Assembly (NCBI RefSeq): GCF_028858725.1
Contig: NC_084760.1
Location: 92,253,867-92,317,866, forward strand
DNA from: Colius striatus
Lineage: Eukaryota > Chordata > Aves > Coliiformes > Coliidae
Length of the DNA: 64,000 nucleotides
Direction of reading: 5' to 3'
A program made the position numbers and the translations under genes. Each line of letters begins with the position of its first letter. Position 1 is the first letter of the stretch. The notes beneath the pieces are model-generated. The model was not told the DNA's origin. It did no database searches and saw nothing but the letters and a program-made list of their open reading frames with translations. Below are positions 1-14,390 of this stretch, piece by piece.

Positions 1-3000
1 ACCAGAGAGGAACAGATACAAGAGTTAAGGAGAGACAGGTAATTAATATACGTATTAGCTACTCCTGATTCAGAATTTGCACAGCTCCAGGACAAGGCAC
101 CATCTCATCCATTACCTCTCCATGGGAATACATGATCACTCTTCTTAAAAATGATGAATTAAATAAAAAGACAAGTCTAATTCTCAGATAAGAGGTTGAA
201 TGTACAGCACTGGCAGACAGATAAATCCTTCTGCCTGGTAAATAAAGCAGAGGCAGAAGTTACTACTCAGAAGTGTATTTAATATTGACTGAACAAGCAA
301 TAAAAGGGACATATGTAGAGACAGATTAGCTGAGCCTGGAGTTGCAACATGTGCCTCTGAGTCTGTGCGTTACTGTCTTGTTAAGTAGTGAACTTTAATG
401 CATTAGAGTGGAGGTAGGAAGAACTGCCAGACTAAATGAAGGCAGTTTGACCTTGCAGGACCCGTTATGAGAACAACCAGAATTATTAAACAGTGTGTGC
501 AGAGCTGTAATACGGGTCCTTGGTGGGTATGCAGACAATATGCTTTGAAGTAACTGTAGTGCCTTAACCCATTAATGTGTTGGAATGAACTGGAGCAAGC
601 AGCCATATGTGGCTCATCTGCCAGCATTTCAAGACAAAAGACAAAATTCTTTTACCACCTGGGTCTGGATTGCTAGCCTGTCTATTTTTCATACTGCTGT
701 AGGAATCTTTGAGGCAAGTGAGTTTGGTGAAGTGTATTCTTTCCAGTGCTTCCAGTTGTGGCTGTTTCAAAAAAGATTGAAACGCTTATTGTGTTCCCAT
801 TGCAGTGACATTGAAGTGTTGGGTGGATGAGGGTAGGGAAGCTATTTTTTCTTGACCTCAGCTGGTGATCAGTTTATCCCTTTGAAGCGTGACGGTTGGT
901 ATCTTTGGACATTTTTCATTAGCTAGAGAAATAGCAGATACTATTCTTAGTGGTAGAAATGTCTAATCCAGCTTTTGTTCTCTGAGCTGGCTCTGCCAGA
1001 GGATATCCGAGATGAAGAGAGATGAAGAGCGAGGCAGACAGTGTACTGATGCGGTGTGACTGATGTTACTGGGAACGCATAACAGCAAGTGCAGGTTTTT
1101 CCTGGCCTAGTTTCCTCTTCCTGATGGTATTGAAGTTAATGAGGATTTGAAATAATTCTTCTGTGTTGTGTTTGTATAATAACTATTGATATTTTGAACA
1201 ATGAAGGCTTTAAATGTGAAGTGTGTAGACATACCATCAAGAAATGTGAAGTGTTGTTGCTGGGGGGCTGGAGGAGTCACACAGAATATGGCGCAAACGA
1301 TGTTTGTTCAAGTGAGGCAGGAAGTCAAAACCTTCCCCAAGCTTTTGTAGTTCAAGAATTTGTTCTAAATTTTGTCAAGAGAGCAACTTGTCTAAGAAAG
1401 CAGTTTCTGGAGTAAATCACAGTCCTTGTTGCCCTCAGGGCCTCCCTGAGATGTTCTTCTCAGATATCAGCTGCATGAGAGATGAAAATAAATGTCTTTC
1501 TGACTGACTGCTGTTCCACCTTCTCTTTCCAGATGCCTGGAGAGAATTAACAGAGTTACAGGCCTGGAATGAGCGTGTTTTCAGACATCTCAATATTTGG
1601 AAGGCCTGAGCTTTAAGTGGAAACCTTTAGAACATGGCTGAACTAGAAAATTCTTAAGGCAAGCACAGATACAAGAAATTTAGCCGTTTAAAGAAACAGG
1701 CCCTGGAAATTATTGTCTTAAGCTGTGCCTGGCCATGGGTTGGCAGTAACAAGTGCTAGGTTTGTTCTGCTTGCCATTCAGCAGAGGACACTAGGCAGGA
1801 ATAAGAAACAGTGAGCCTTGTACTCCTGTAAATGTTGTCTTTAAAAAGAGATGCTGGAGAAACAATTAAAAAATCATGTTGTGCTCTTTGTTTTCATACT
1901 GATACTGAGTGATGCCCGAATCCAGACACTCAGACCTCCAAGATGATTGTTTGTTTAAATTGTTATTACTGTGATTATATTCAAGTGCAGTTTGGAAAAC
2001 CTTGAAATGTCAGAAATGCTTTGTACAACTCAGAGTGTTATTTTAGGGCTTGTGAATGATGGTGGTAGAAAAATGATCTTTAAAGATGTTTTAATTTTGA
2101 AGGCCTTTGCATACAGCATAAACACCTTATTAATTACAAATATTTCACCAGCATTTGTATAGAAGATGTCCTGACTTTTTCTCTCATTTTCTCTCATTCT
2201 AAATCTTTCCATTTTGTCACTGAAAAAGTGAAGGGAGGGAAAATGATAAAGGAAATCAACAACAACATCATCAAAAAGGACAAGAAACCTGAAGCTTCAT
2301 TGACTTGGAATTTCATTTTTTAGGAAGATTTTTCCAGGAACAAAATTCTTGCTGGAAATTAAAATTTGAAACGTTTCCTGAAATGAAAAAAAGAAAAAAA
2401 GCCTCAATCTGATATGGATAACTTGTTCTGTTTAAGAACTTTGATCTCACTCCTGCCCCTGGCCCTTTGTGCAGCTTTGTCTCCCCTTTGTATAAATCAC
2501 AGGCGGATCTTTTCACTCCAATTTGGGAAGAATGTCAGGTATGCCTGTGTCGAATTGCCCACATAACCTTCAGTGCTTTAAGGCACACACTGACATTAAG
2601 TTATCTCTCTGTAATAGTGTCCAAGGTATCTGGTTTATCTCTCTCACCTCAAGGTAAAGTCACCTTCTACACTGACTTTTTCAAGTAACTTGATTAAAAT
2701 CAGTATCTGCCCAGACTTCTCAGCTCTGCCACGTGTGCCTAATGACATGGCAACACAAGTCCCTGCAAACAGAGACTGCAGGTGAAATGCAGCTCCAGTG
2801 CAGTCTGAATCCCTGTTAGTTTTAGCACTGTAGGATTTGAAGAAAAATGCCTTTCTTTCTCCCATATTGCTGAACTTTATATGTGGAGATGTCTGGATCT
2901 CCTGAATCCTTCACCATCTCCTTTTTCATAGGAAAAAAATGAGATCTTTCAAGTGCTGGCATCCCTTCAGCCTATCAGTGCTTAAAAAAGTCAGAGATCA

Positions 3001-6000
3001 CTCTGGTTTCAGTGAGCGTTTTTTAGCGAGCAGTTTTGCAGTTTGGGTGGTTTTAATTCTCATCAAGATGTTCACCCACAGTTGTGCCAATTACCCATGC
3101 TGCATACCTTAATTTCTCTTTTAAATTTCCTTCTCTACTAATCTCAAATTGGTCTATCCTAGTAATACTTAGGTCTGCTTCTTTGCTTATTTCCCTGTTT
3201 TACAGAAACACGTCGTTATGATATTTTGCTTTGCAGAAGTAATTGGAAATTAGGGACATTATAAGAGTAACTACAATGCAACGACTTTTTAAAATCTAAG
3301 CCAAACATCCCTCACTCTGTACGAAGCAAAAGCTTTTACAAGTTGAAACAAGGCAAGTCATCAAGACTATACAGTGACACTGCTATTACAGAAAATTATT
3401 TGTATTCCCCACGGAGGTGTTCTGTGTATCCACCCAGTCCTTGGGCAAAACCAGAGTTTAGCGATAAAGATGAGTCAAAATTAAACTATTTGATTATTCT
3501 TTCAAAAGATTTTGGATGGTCCAAGTGGTGGTTAAAGCAAGAAACATAAGGATTGTAATTCTGGCCCAAACACCGGCTATTCCAATGACTTGTACTATTT
3601 ACTTTCTCTGTGGTCTCAAGTCTGGGCAGTGGAGAGGACAATACTGATAATCCAGAGAACTGAGGAAAGTTTACAGAGTGCTTTGAAATTGCACACTGTT
3701 GTTACATGGCATGAATTATCAATGGTTCACCCAGACATTCATAATCTGCCCCTGAAGGGACTACCCACTTACTAAAGCCAACTTACCACGAATCTCCACT
3801 GCAAAATCTCATCATCTTCTAACACAGATTGGATGATATGTCCATGAAGAAACAGAGGGGAAATGTGCAGAGATATTAGCAGAACTTCGTCTGGTCATTG
3901 CACAGCTCTGGTTCCAGAGCCGGCAGGACTGAGACTTGACTGCATCTTTGGATTTGTCCTCTGTTGGAGTACAGATTCAAACTAACAGCACAGCTTTGGG
4001 AGTGGTTTTGTTATTGTTTTTTCCCTGTATGATTTCTTCATTAATTCCCATGAATCCTTTAGTTGATTCTGTTTCATACCCCACCCTCTGCAGCTCTTCA
4101 AGATCTCTATACAGTGTTGTCATACTTGGAGATACATGTTACCTTCAATTCATCCCATATGTCAGATATTGCTTGTAAATGAGACAGAAAACAGTAGACT
4201 GGAGTGAACTTCTTTCACATGATACTAATGCTACATAAAAAGAAATTACAGCTGCTGAAAAACTTCTGTGACTTAACTGATCTCCTGAGGTACTGGCACC
4301 TAACTTTGAATCCGCTTTGTCCTAGGTCAGTCATACATGCGCTTAGCTTTTGGAAGTAGTTTTGGTTCGTGACATGTACAAATGGAGTGGAAGTCACAGA
4401 AGCGACTCATGTATAATCCAAAGCCAAATGTCCTTAAAACTCAAAGAATTTTACCTTTAAAGTGCCCTTGATCAATTATACAGTTCTTCCTGTTCCAATA
4501 ATTGCTTCTCTGATTCTTTGTCTGAAAAACTAAATCACATTATGAAATTACATTAGTGTGCATTGAGAGAGTACCAGTTATCTGATCTGACATTTTCTAT
4601 ATTGATTGAAATGCTGAGAGACAAGAAAGTCATAATTTATAACAGCATCGTGAAAAAGTGAAAAACAGATGAGGTAAGGTCACAAAACACGAATGGTGAA
4701 TGGGAGCTGAACACACTCAACTCCTGTGAAGCACCAGCCTGACAGGGCTGCTCCATGATGGTAAGGAAGGAGATGAGGGGTTCTCATTCCTCAAATTAAG
4801 GTTTGTTTGCTTAGTTGTTTTATTTTCCCATGTCATCATACCAACCTGTATGGAACAAAAACTACTGACAGTAGGACCATATGGTAATACCTAATGCAGA
4901 ACTTCTCAAAAATGCTTCAGAAAGCAGAGATGTTCCAAGGTTGAGATGTTACCTAGCAAGTTGGTGGGGGAGGCAGAAGACAGCCCCCACCACTCATCAA
5001 CTCCAGTCCAGAGGTCTGTCCTTTTGCCTAAATTGCCTCTGATCATGAGAGCAAGGAAGGGGGATGTCAGGATCGTGTTGCTGTCCACAGTTTGAAATAG
5101 CCATTTACATTTAAGCTGAACTGGTTCGTGTGGCATGTTTCGCTTTGTCAGCCTGCCAATCTCAGCCACTAGGGAAGAGCACAAAGTATCTTTTAGGGGA
5201 GGGTTTTTGAAAAACAAGATTTTTGCTTTAATTGCTATTTACTTGTTCCACCCTTTGCCCTTTTTCAGCTGTAGGGAGATCTGGTTCTATTTTAAAAGCT
5301 AGGGCAGGAACTTGAGGCTAGAGACTGCAGCCAAATCAAACAGGAATCTCACCAACCTAATAGAGGGTTGGCTGATAATGAAGGCTATCTTCCCAAGCCT
5401 TTCAAGCTCTCTTCTTCCAAAGACATTCCCTTATCTGAAGCCTCTGGCTTCCCATGAGAGGGTATAAACATCTCCCTATGCAGCAGGGTACCCTTTGACA
5501 TTAAGAGGAAAGTACAACTCAAGATAAGTTGAAGAGGCTTTTATGTCTAATCTCAGTAAGCATTCAGAGGCTCTGAATGTCTTTTTATCCTGAGTTGTTG
5601 AGGTTTGTTTTATTTTTTAGGCTGGCAACACATTTTGCTTGGAGTTTTATTACATCCCTCATGGCTGCTTTTTTTTTTTCCCTTGGCTGAGCTGTCAGTG
5701 CAGTACTTGTTTGGTCAAGACTTGGCTGTTTACTTGGCATCTTCAGTATATAAAACTAGTGCTGTTTGTATGCCTTCCATGGAGCCAATTCTGCCAATAT
5801 TTTAAAGCTCTGACTAATGTGGCTTGAGAGTAAATGTTTTCTGACTTTAACGTTGTACCTTGCTCACAGGAGCATGTTTTGATAGCTTTTTTTTCATTGG
5901 CAGAGGTTTCAATTTTGTCAATTCACTGCTATTCCTCGTTAGAGGGGGGTTTTTTTTAAGAGGTGGCAAAGTTTTAATTCTTTTTTCATAGCTGTTGGGA

Positions 6001-9000
6001 TCCCTTCAGTGAACAGCTCATAGAAAGCCATCTCACTTTCCTACAAATGCATTAGTATAGCCATGTGACTGCTGAAGGCAAGACCCCCTACACCCATCCT
6101 ATAGTAACAATCTCCTCTTCTAGGAGTGCTTGTCTCCAGTGTGCTCACCGATTCCCTGTTTCACGTCCCTTCCCAGCCCCTGCATCCCAACAGCCCTTGT
6201 CCTGGCTAATGCAGAGCAAACAGGATCTCAGTCACAGCCTGGCATAAGCAGCCCCGTTGTTGTCCTTAAGGACTGAGGCTGAAGGATGTGAGGTGCTCTG
6301 TGGAGGCCCAGGGTCTTACACTTTGCTTCTGCTGCACTCTGGACTATCTGACTGGGAAGATATTGGAACTGACCTATTCCTCGCAGCAGCAGTGGCACAG
6401 GCCCCTCTCTTCTGCTTGATCTGAAACAATTAGAGGGAAACCAAAGACATTTCAGCATAAGATTTATCCCCATGGCTTAGCAGCAGTGGTGAACATCAGT
6501 GGAGGCTTTACTCAAAGGCTATGTTGACCCTCCTCCTTCTATCCTGTGAATGAAGACTGGGAGTGCCCCACACATTCCCAGTAACTGCCACAGACCCTCC
6601 ACACTGGCTGTTCCCCCACGTGTTCCAGCCACCCTTCAGCTACCTTCATTTCTTTCAAAAGGAGAACGTCCCTTGAGGCTCATGATGTGAACTTGGTTTC
6701 AGATAAAACGCATGTATTCAACTGCAGTAATTAACCTTCCATTTTACAACCCCCCTTTCCAGATCAGCTCCCTACAGGCTAATTTTTCTGTTTGCAGGAA
6801 TGCGAGTGATGCACAGATGCTCTGTCGGGATACTTTGCCTATTCATTAAGTTTGATGAGATAGCATTTGCACTCTGCCATCTAAGAGTGCTGCCACTTTG
6901 TGATATAATTAGTGTTCCTCCAATTAGGATAAATGGCTGTTTCATTACTTTTAAGTGGGTCATTAAAGTGCCATTCCTGTCTCATGCCTCTGAAGCTGAC
7001 AAGGGTACCTGCACGCTCCTTTTTGCAAAGTCAAATCTAATTTCAGAAGGCTAATGGAGAAGGTAGTGTACTGGTGCAGATGTTGCTGGTGACTCCTCCT
7101 GAGAGCAGTTCCCAGGTAGTTGATTTTCCTGTGTGCTTGATACTCTGATTTACAGACGAAACAGAAGTAGCTATTTGCTAAGGCACCTTTTGAAAAAGTT
7201 CCTGGAGGCATCAAAAACTGGGAGTTGTTTAAAATATGTCTCAATAAGCTCCTCTTACCATCTGAATTCGTGTTATGACTGTGGAAGTGTGTGGTTGTCA
7301 CAGGGAAATGACAGAGATTGTGCCTTATCAAGAGCGATCCTTGCATCTCTCTTTTCTCATCCTGCGTTCATCCATAGGGCTGGCTTCTTTCCATGCTATT
7401 TGCTTGTAACCAAAGTGTAGCAGCCCCTCCTGTTTCTCAAAGAGACCTTACAATTCCCGAACCTTTAGATGCTGCAGTGATATTAACACCATTTTCTGAG
7501 AATTGGAGGGCAGATTTCCAGCCCACATTAGAAAGTCATGACTCGTGTTTTGGGAAGTGACAGAGACGCCCCTTTTGCAAGGCAGATATGAGACCTGCGG
7601 GACACTATGGTGGTCTCTTTCTGTAACTTCTTTTGAGATGTGAAATTCATACACAGCTGCATCTTTTAAAAATGCTTGAGGGCACCACATCTGCAGGAGA
7701 ATAATCTTCATCATTTTGGATATTATTAGTCAGAAGCTGGTCCAGGGCTGAGATCATCAGATTTTTACCATCAAGTTCTAATACTGGTTTAAAAATTTCT
7801 CAAGGAGGGCTAAGATTTTGGAAAGCAAAGATCGTACTTCTTGCTGTGGGATTAATCTACTCAAGATGTAGTTAAAGTGCCTTTCTGAAGAAACTAAAAT
7901 GTTTATGGAACTCCCTGGATACCTTTCTGTGGATGAAACTGGGTCAGACCTTAGACTGCTTAAAATGTAAAAGCCCGTTTGTTTTTCTCTGCAGATGTTT
8001 TTGTTTTTTTCTAGTTTTCTCTGGTTTTCAATCCCTTTTGTTTTCTTCTGCCTTTTGGTCCCTGGTTCTCCCTTTCCCACAACTTAATTGCGTAGGACTT
8101 CTCCTCCCCAGTTCATCTAGCTGACAACCATCTAGATATTTCGAGACTCTCAGATGACTTATCAAAGCCAAAACACCCATTAATCAGTCACCATCTTACT
8201 GATTAGGTTTATTTCTAGTAAGTGTATTGATCCTGAAGAAAAAATTGTTCAGGGACGTTTTTCCCATCCTCCTCAAAGTCAGTGGATACAGGGCAGGCAG
8301 GCTGCAGCCATTATCCCCTTCAATGACTTCTCAGTGGGTAGATTGAAACATGCAGAGTAGTCACAAAAGGTAACTGGGAGCTAGGCAGGAGGGATTAGAT
8401 CTTGAGGAATTTTATTTAATTAACCTTCCTGCTAAAGCAATCACATCTCACTCCTCAGACTCTTACCCTCCTAGCTCATGTTTTCTCTATCAAACTGTGA
8501 AGGAGTTTCTTGGTATCTTTGATTTTTAAAAATAAGTAAATAAATTGTGAAGTGACATGAAAGTGTAAATAGATGGACTATATGAAAATATTTACTACTG
8601 AACAAACAGTTGCCAGTCTGTCAAAAATCTGTGCAGCTGCTGGATCTCAGTGGGAGGCACGCCTGAGTCTCACACCTTGAGCCACTTGTGACAAAGGTTT
8701 GCATTGATCCCAGATGCTACTTTGAAAACTGAGGCTTGATCCATCTCTAGCCTTTGCAGGAAGTCAGAATAAAGCTAACAGCTTCTGGCTAAAATCTCTG
8801 TTGGCTTTGCTGTGGATGGTGTTTTGGTGGCAAAGCAGCTTTTATTGAAGATCCTGGCTTTGTATACATATCTCAGGAGAGCAGAATGGTATTTTGCAAA
8901 TGTTGGTGAATTTTGGTGACAAAGGCATCAAGCACACCATGACTGCTCATCAGGCACTGTTAATGCATGTACCCCGGAGGTTTAAAGATGAAGGTTTGGC

Positions 9001-11007
9001 CAAAGGTTCATAGGTTCAGGCAGGATGTGCTGCTTTGTCATGCCAACGAAATACAGTCAACAGGATATGAGGAGATCTCTAACCTGAGTGTAAGGGCTAC
9101 CAAAGGGTCACAGAAAGAAAAGCTGCTGCTTCTATATGTGAAGTATAAGCTGTGTCCCTCCAGAGTGTCTCCTGCTAAGCTTCCTTCAAAGGGGTTAAGC
9201 CAAGGACAAAGAGTAGTAAGTTACTAAGTTAAAAACTCTGTGTTCTGAGGTCATCTGAGAAGCAGCAGAATCTACAGCATGGCAGAAGGAAGGGTGAGGC
9301 TTTGCTGAGAAGCACCACTGTTGTGCTTCTGCAAGATGTGGGACAGTTCAGTGGGTTTCATCACCCATTGCTATGTCTCATATGTGTCAAATATGGGCCA
9401 GTTTCTTGCTAAGTGGCCTGCTACCATGGCAGAACAAGGGAGAAATACCACCTGTCTCTGAAAACTGAGAAGGCAGAACAGCCCAGACATACTGGTTACT
9501 TAACAGCTACCTACTTTGTAACATATTTTTCCACAGATACTCCTGATAGGCCCCAAAGTTACAGTGGCTGGTCTCCTTCCTAAGGGCTTGCAAAGACTGA
9601 GTACTGCAAACCTGAGGTGAGTCTTGGGGTCCTTCTTAAACCTTGGATCTTGTAAGGAGCCCAAGTGGCAGAAATTATTGTTTCCTAAGAAAAATGTCCC
9701 TGACGCTGCTCCCCAAAGTTAGTCGATGGTGTCTGAGCAGGTGTCCCAAGTTGCCTGTTGAATGAGAAGGATAAAGCTGTTCAGAGTGGCCACTGCCACC
9801 TCCTTGTTCTGTTGTTTAAAATTTTGGTTTTACTTCTTAAGTCTGGCAACCACCACAGCACCAGCAGAATGGACTGTCTCTGGGTACCTCTGCTAAAAAG
9901 AGATAGAACTAAACTTCTTACTCATCTTACAGCACTGTAAAGCACGTAACTGCAAAACCTGACACTTGCTCTGCACAACTCCACTAGGTCAGCATATGTG
10001 TTAAGGTCCTTAAATCATCAGAAGATAAAAGAGCTGCCCAGTCATACGAAGCCTGAGGAAGAAGAGCAAATAAGATGCTGTAGTTTTCTGGCCCTTCCTC
10101 CTCTCAGGGCAAGGTACAGGTAACAGAGCCACAGGATAGGTCCCCAGCTGTGCGCTGCAGTTGGCTAGATGCAGCCTGGCCTACCTCTCTCTCCAGGGCT
10201 GGGCTGTTCTCTAAACAGGGGTCAATCTTCTCCAAATTATTTTCTGCAGCTACTCTCAAGCATTTTACAGGCCTTCCTCTTTCTTTATCTCATAGCTCAC
10301 AGGTAGCCTATTCCTCTCACGAGGTGCACGGGATGCGTTCTGACGGCACACGTGTCCTGGTGCGGAAACAGTCAATGGTGCCAAATCCTCTAAATACTGT
10401 AAAATTCCAAGAGCCAGTCCAAGTCTCCTAAAATAGCATGTCTGAGCAAACTTCCTGGGGACTTTTAAACAGCCTTCTGATGTGTGTGCTGGAGTATGAA
10501 TGGAACTGTGGATTTCTGAAGTGTCAAGGGGGAGAATGTGTGTGTACCCAAATGAGAATATTATGAATGAGTCTCTTCAGAGAAGAACACTGATGAAAAG
10601 GACACTGTTAGCAAAAACAACCACAGAAGTATGAGCAAATACTCGAAAGGAAGAACACCCAGGGGGAGTGGGTTCCCACTTTCTAGAGAACTACATCATT
10701 TTCTTTTCAGAAGTCATGCTAAATAGGAAAGACTTTCCAGTTTTAGCAAAACATTAAAATAATGTCTCCACTCAGTGAAAGTTCTTCTGGGTGTGAAGAC
10801 AAGTGGCAGTGTACTTCCATGGCGGTAGGACAAGCTCATGTATTGCTCTTAAGAGGCGAGTAAGTAAAATAAAAATGTCAAGTCCTTATCTGTTTTGTGT
10901 GTTTACGTTGCTCCATCAGCACGGCTGTTAAAATGTCTCTCAGTTTTAATGTGTTGACAATTACAGCACCCTTAGGATAGAGGGCTTGTGCTAGTCTTCC
11001 CTGTTGT

Positions 11008-11065
11008 GAAAAAGATGAAGAAGTGAGGCACAGAGAGGGTGATTTTCCCAAGATTCTTGAAAAGC
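11008..11065 (+). repeat. Possible MIR remnant
   Basis: The run AAAAAGATGAAGAAGTGAGG, then CACAGAGAGGGTGATTTTCC and CAAGATTC resembles the MIR core (GATGAGGAAACTGAGGCACAGAGAGGTTAAGT in part, then TTGCCCAAG). Flanks do not clearly match. Old MIR copies are known in bird genomes at low density. This is a resemblance by eye only. Confidence 0.35.
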
Positions 11066-14000
11066 TGGATCTGTCTCCTTTATTTTAGGTTATTGGCCCC
11101 TCATACCGTTCTTTCATTTAGTCCCTGCGTCTACAATACAAATAGACAGTGAGTTGTCAGGGCCAGCATCCTCTGTGGTAGTGCAGCTCCTCTTTCTTCA
11201 CACTGGAAACGTCTGCTAGCTTCAGGCATTCTTGCAGCTATTAGTTCCCTTGCTTCTCTAGGTTCTTCAGCTCTTTCAAATCAGACTACAGAATTTTTGC
11301 AACCCGTTTTCTTTCATGAAGTGATTTGTTTCCTTCTTCAGCCAGAAACTAGGCTCGGAAAACTGCACAAAAATGGAAAACAAGGTGGAAAACCGAATGG
11401 GTTTTTCTAAAGCCCCTCTCAAGTTTTAGGAACAAAAAGGAAGAAATTCCTTCAGTATTAAACTAACCAAGGTCTGTCATTCACAGCTTGAGTCTGTTCT
11501 CCATCAAGTCACATTCCACATTACTCCTGATAAAGAATTATAAAGACAGAACTGAGTGAAATACCACTGGCTTTATATTCACTGATAGCCTACATTTTCC
11601 TCTTGCTGGATGTGTCTCTGAAGAGTATCAAGGGATTTTTGTGAAGGTGCTGGGTGTTCTGGATTTCTCTTTGTTGCACATAAGCTTGCATTTTCCCTTG
11701 TGCCATGAGGTCTGTCAGGGGCAGCACTGGCTGCTACATCTGAAGGCTGAGCTGGCATCTTTGTAAAAGGTCGTGTAAAAGGTCTTTGTATGAAGTGCAG
11801 TCCACACTTCAGAGAAGTGAGGCAGGGCTGCCATTAATCTGTGAGTTTTTTCAGAAATCTGAGTAGTGAGTATTGTAGACATACCTGGGCAAATGGTTTG
11901 TAGCTCTTTCCTAACTTGTATTTAGTCACATAGACGTTCCTGCCACCCCAGCGTGTCAGCAGTTGTCAGTCCTCACTCACAGCACTGGACACTCCTTTTC
12001 TGGGTAGGTGCAAATCCATTTGCAACAAAAGATCGTCCAGGGATGTCTGACAACGTGGAACTAGGGATGTTACAAAGCAGTTTAAGTATGAAATTAAAGC
12101 AGCTGACACTGAGAATTGCAAGATGGGGTTGGAATGCACTCACTTTGCTGCCTGAGGGCTGTTCTCCCTAGGAAAAGAGTGAGAAATTCAAGGCCTGCTT
12201 TTTGGGAGTGTTGAATGTTTACATCAGGAGGGCTGCAGGTGCTGACACTCTTTTAACAAAATAGCTGATCCACGCTGGTATTTCTCACCACCCCAAAGGG
12301 AAGACTGCGTGCATAGGCCTGGGGTTTTCCTTTCTGATGGGAAGTTGTGGAACTAAATTCCAGAACATCAGATCTTTGGGAAAAAAGAGGTTACATTTTT
12401 TAAATGTTTGTTCATTCCTCATACTTCCTACCATTAATTCTCTCACCTTTTTTATTCCTCATTCACACTAAACTCTTAGGCTTCATTGTTTTGAAGCAAC
12501 ATATCCAAATGGCTTATTCCAAAGCTTTTTCCTGATTATTGATGAAATGTTAGTGTCTTGTGAGCTCTCAAAAGAGAGTTCATGTGTTTGAAAATACTTT
12601 GCCATATCCCTATTCTCTCTGCTCTATTGCTGACAATCCACCAGGTGCATCTTCCCCTGGACTAGGCCATATGTCCTCCACCGTTTTTCCTATTGTGTTT
12701 AATTTGTAAGCCCTCAACAGAAAAAACAGCCCATGGGGCTACCTGAAAAGTGTTAGCAGCTCCCAGGGAAATGCCCAGTGAACTGTTGCTCCTATCTTGA
12801 ACAGGCTCAGATCGTCCCAAAATCACTGGCAGTCAGAGTTGGTAACTCTCAATGAATCTTCCGTTAGCTTCTCTTCCCTGTAGAATTAGTTCTGCCCCAC
12901 AGGGGCAAACTGGTGGATACCATTAAGTGCAGACCTTACACTGCTAATTAGTTCTACAGATGAATAGAAGACTTTAGTTTCCAAGATAATAAAAATGCAT
13001 ATTGTAAAACTACAGAACAGAGCAAACAGACCTGATAGCTTATCCTTTGTCAAACCTGAATTCTCTTCCCTGTGCTGCCCATGACAAAAGGTACATAACT
13101 TCATTCTCTCTGCACCACTTCCCTCATCTTTAAAAAGAAGACAATAAAATGCACTTATCTTCATAAGACACTCCTAGTTTCACTATTATAAGATACCACA
13201 TGTACCAAATACCTACGTGTTGATATTGTATCTAATCACAATGACGAAAGTACATTGCCAATTCAATCTTTAGGAACAGCACCAACAGACTTTATGGCTT
13301 AAAATACTTAGTTTTAGGTGGCAACATGAAAAGGTTACACAGCCTGGTGTGTGGAATCCTGACACAAAAACAAACAAACAAACCCTGCCACATCAAACTG
13401 TTGCTTTGTGTGAGGATTCTCTGTTTGCTTCACTCCTCTCCATGCAGACTTGAGGCAACCTAACAATTCTGTTCTTACATTGTGGAAGCTTGCATACAAG
13501 TGATCAGCCCAGTGCAGTGACTGTTCATAAATCCATTTTTTGCAAGAGGTTGGTGAACTGGTAAAGATAAAGATATCCTAAACAGCAGTGTAGCATTTGG
13601 GACACACCGAATGAAGAGTGAAGCCCTCTTTGATACTCACTGATGTTTACATGCCATGCAATTATTATTATCATTGAAAAATCCCAACTTCCTTTCTTTG
13701 AACATAATGTCTAAACAGGAAAAAAAGCTAACTTTCCTGTTTGGAGAATTGTTACTTTCAGAAGAAATATATTTTTCTCTTACTTTCAGTTTTCAAAGAT
13801 TTTATTTTTAATACAAATGGACAAGACAAACAATAGGCTATCTAAAAGGAAGGAAAACCACATGTCTGAAACAGAGTCTGTTATGAATAGATAGTCTTTG
13901 CACTATGAAATAACTCATGTCATACCTATACACTGACTTCTGCATATTGGGAAAGGAAATGTAGACTTATTTTTGGCACCCACTACACTTGTATATACAC

Positions 14001-14241
14001 AATACAGAAAGCAAAGATAAGGTTAGGAAGGGAAGAGAAGCCTCCTCTCCAACTGTACAAACAGCAAGAAGGAATCATACAGGAATTGGATTGGCCCAGA
14101 TGTGCCTAGATGTGATGCCAGCTTGACTATCAAGGCTGAATTTAAAACTTCTGCTACCTGTTTGGCATTCAGTGTTCTCAGTCATTCAAATCAGTGCCCA
14201 CCGTTGCCTCCTGGGTAATTCTCGTCTTTCTGCTCTTGCAG

Positions 14242-14390
14242 CATTTGTTTAGTTGATGGAAATACTGGTGGAGCAGCACATACAGTTCTCTCCCAGGTTA
14301 TGGAATCTTTGACAGCTGCCAGAAACAGCACAGTGGAACTGAAGACCAAGATGCTCAGCTCATCTTTGTGAGGGACAAAACAGAAAACAG
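14242..14390 (+). other. Exon-like segment with good splice sites, coding doubtful
   Basis: It is preceded by TCTTTCTGCTCTTGCAG and followed by GTAACT after ACAG, so both splice sites look strong for a 149-base exon on the plus strand. One frame is open for 42 codons (from 14243, starting ICLVDGNTGG) and then stops at 14369-14371, 19 bases before the donor. I do not recognise the peptide. It may be a noncoding RNA exon or a chance combination. Confidence 0.2.
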
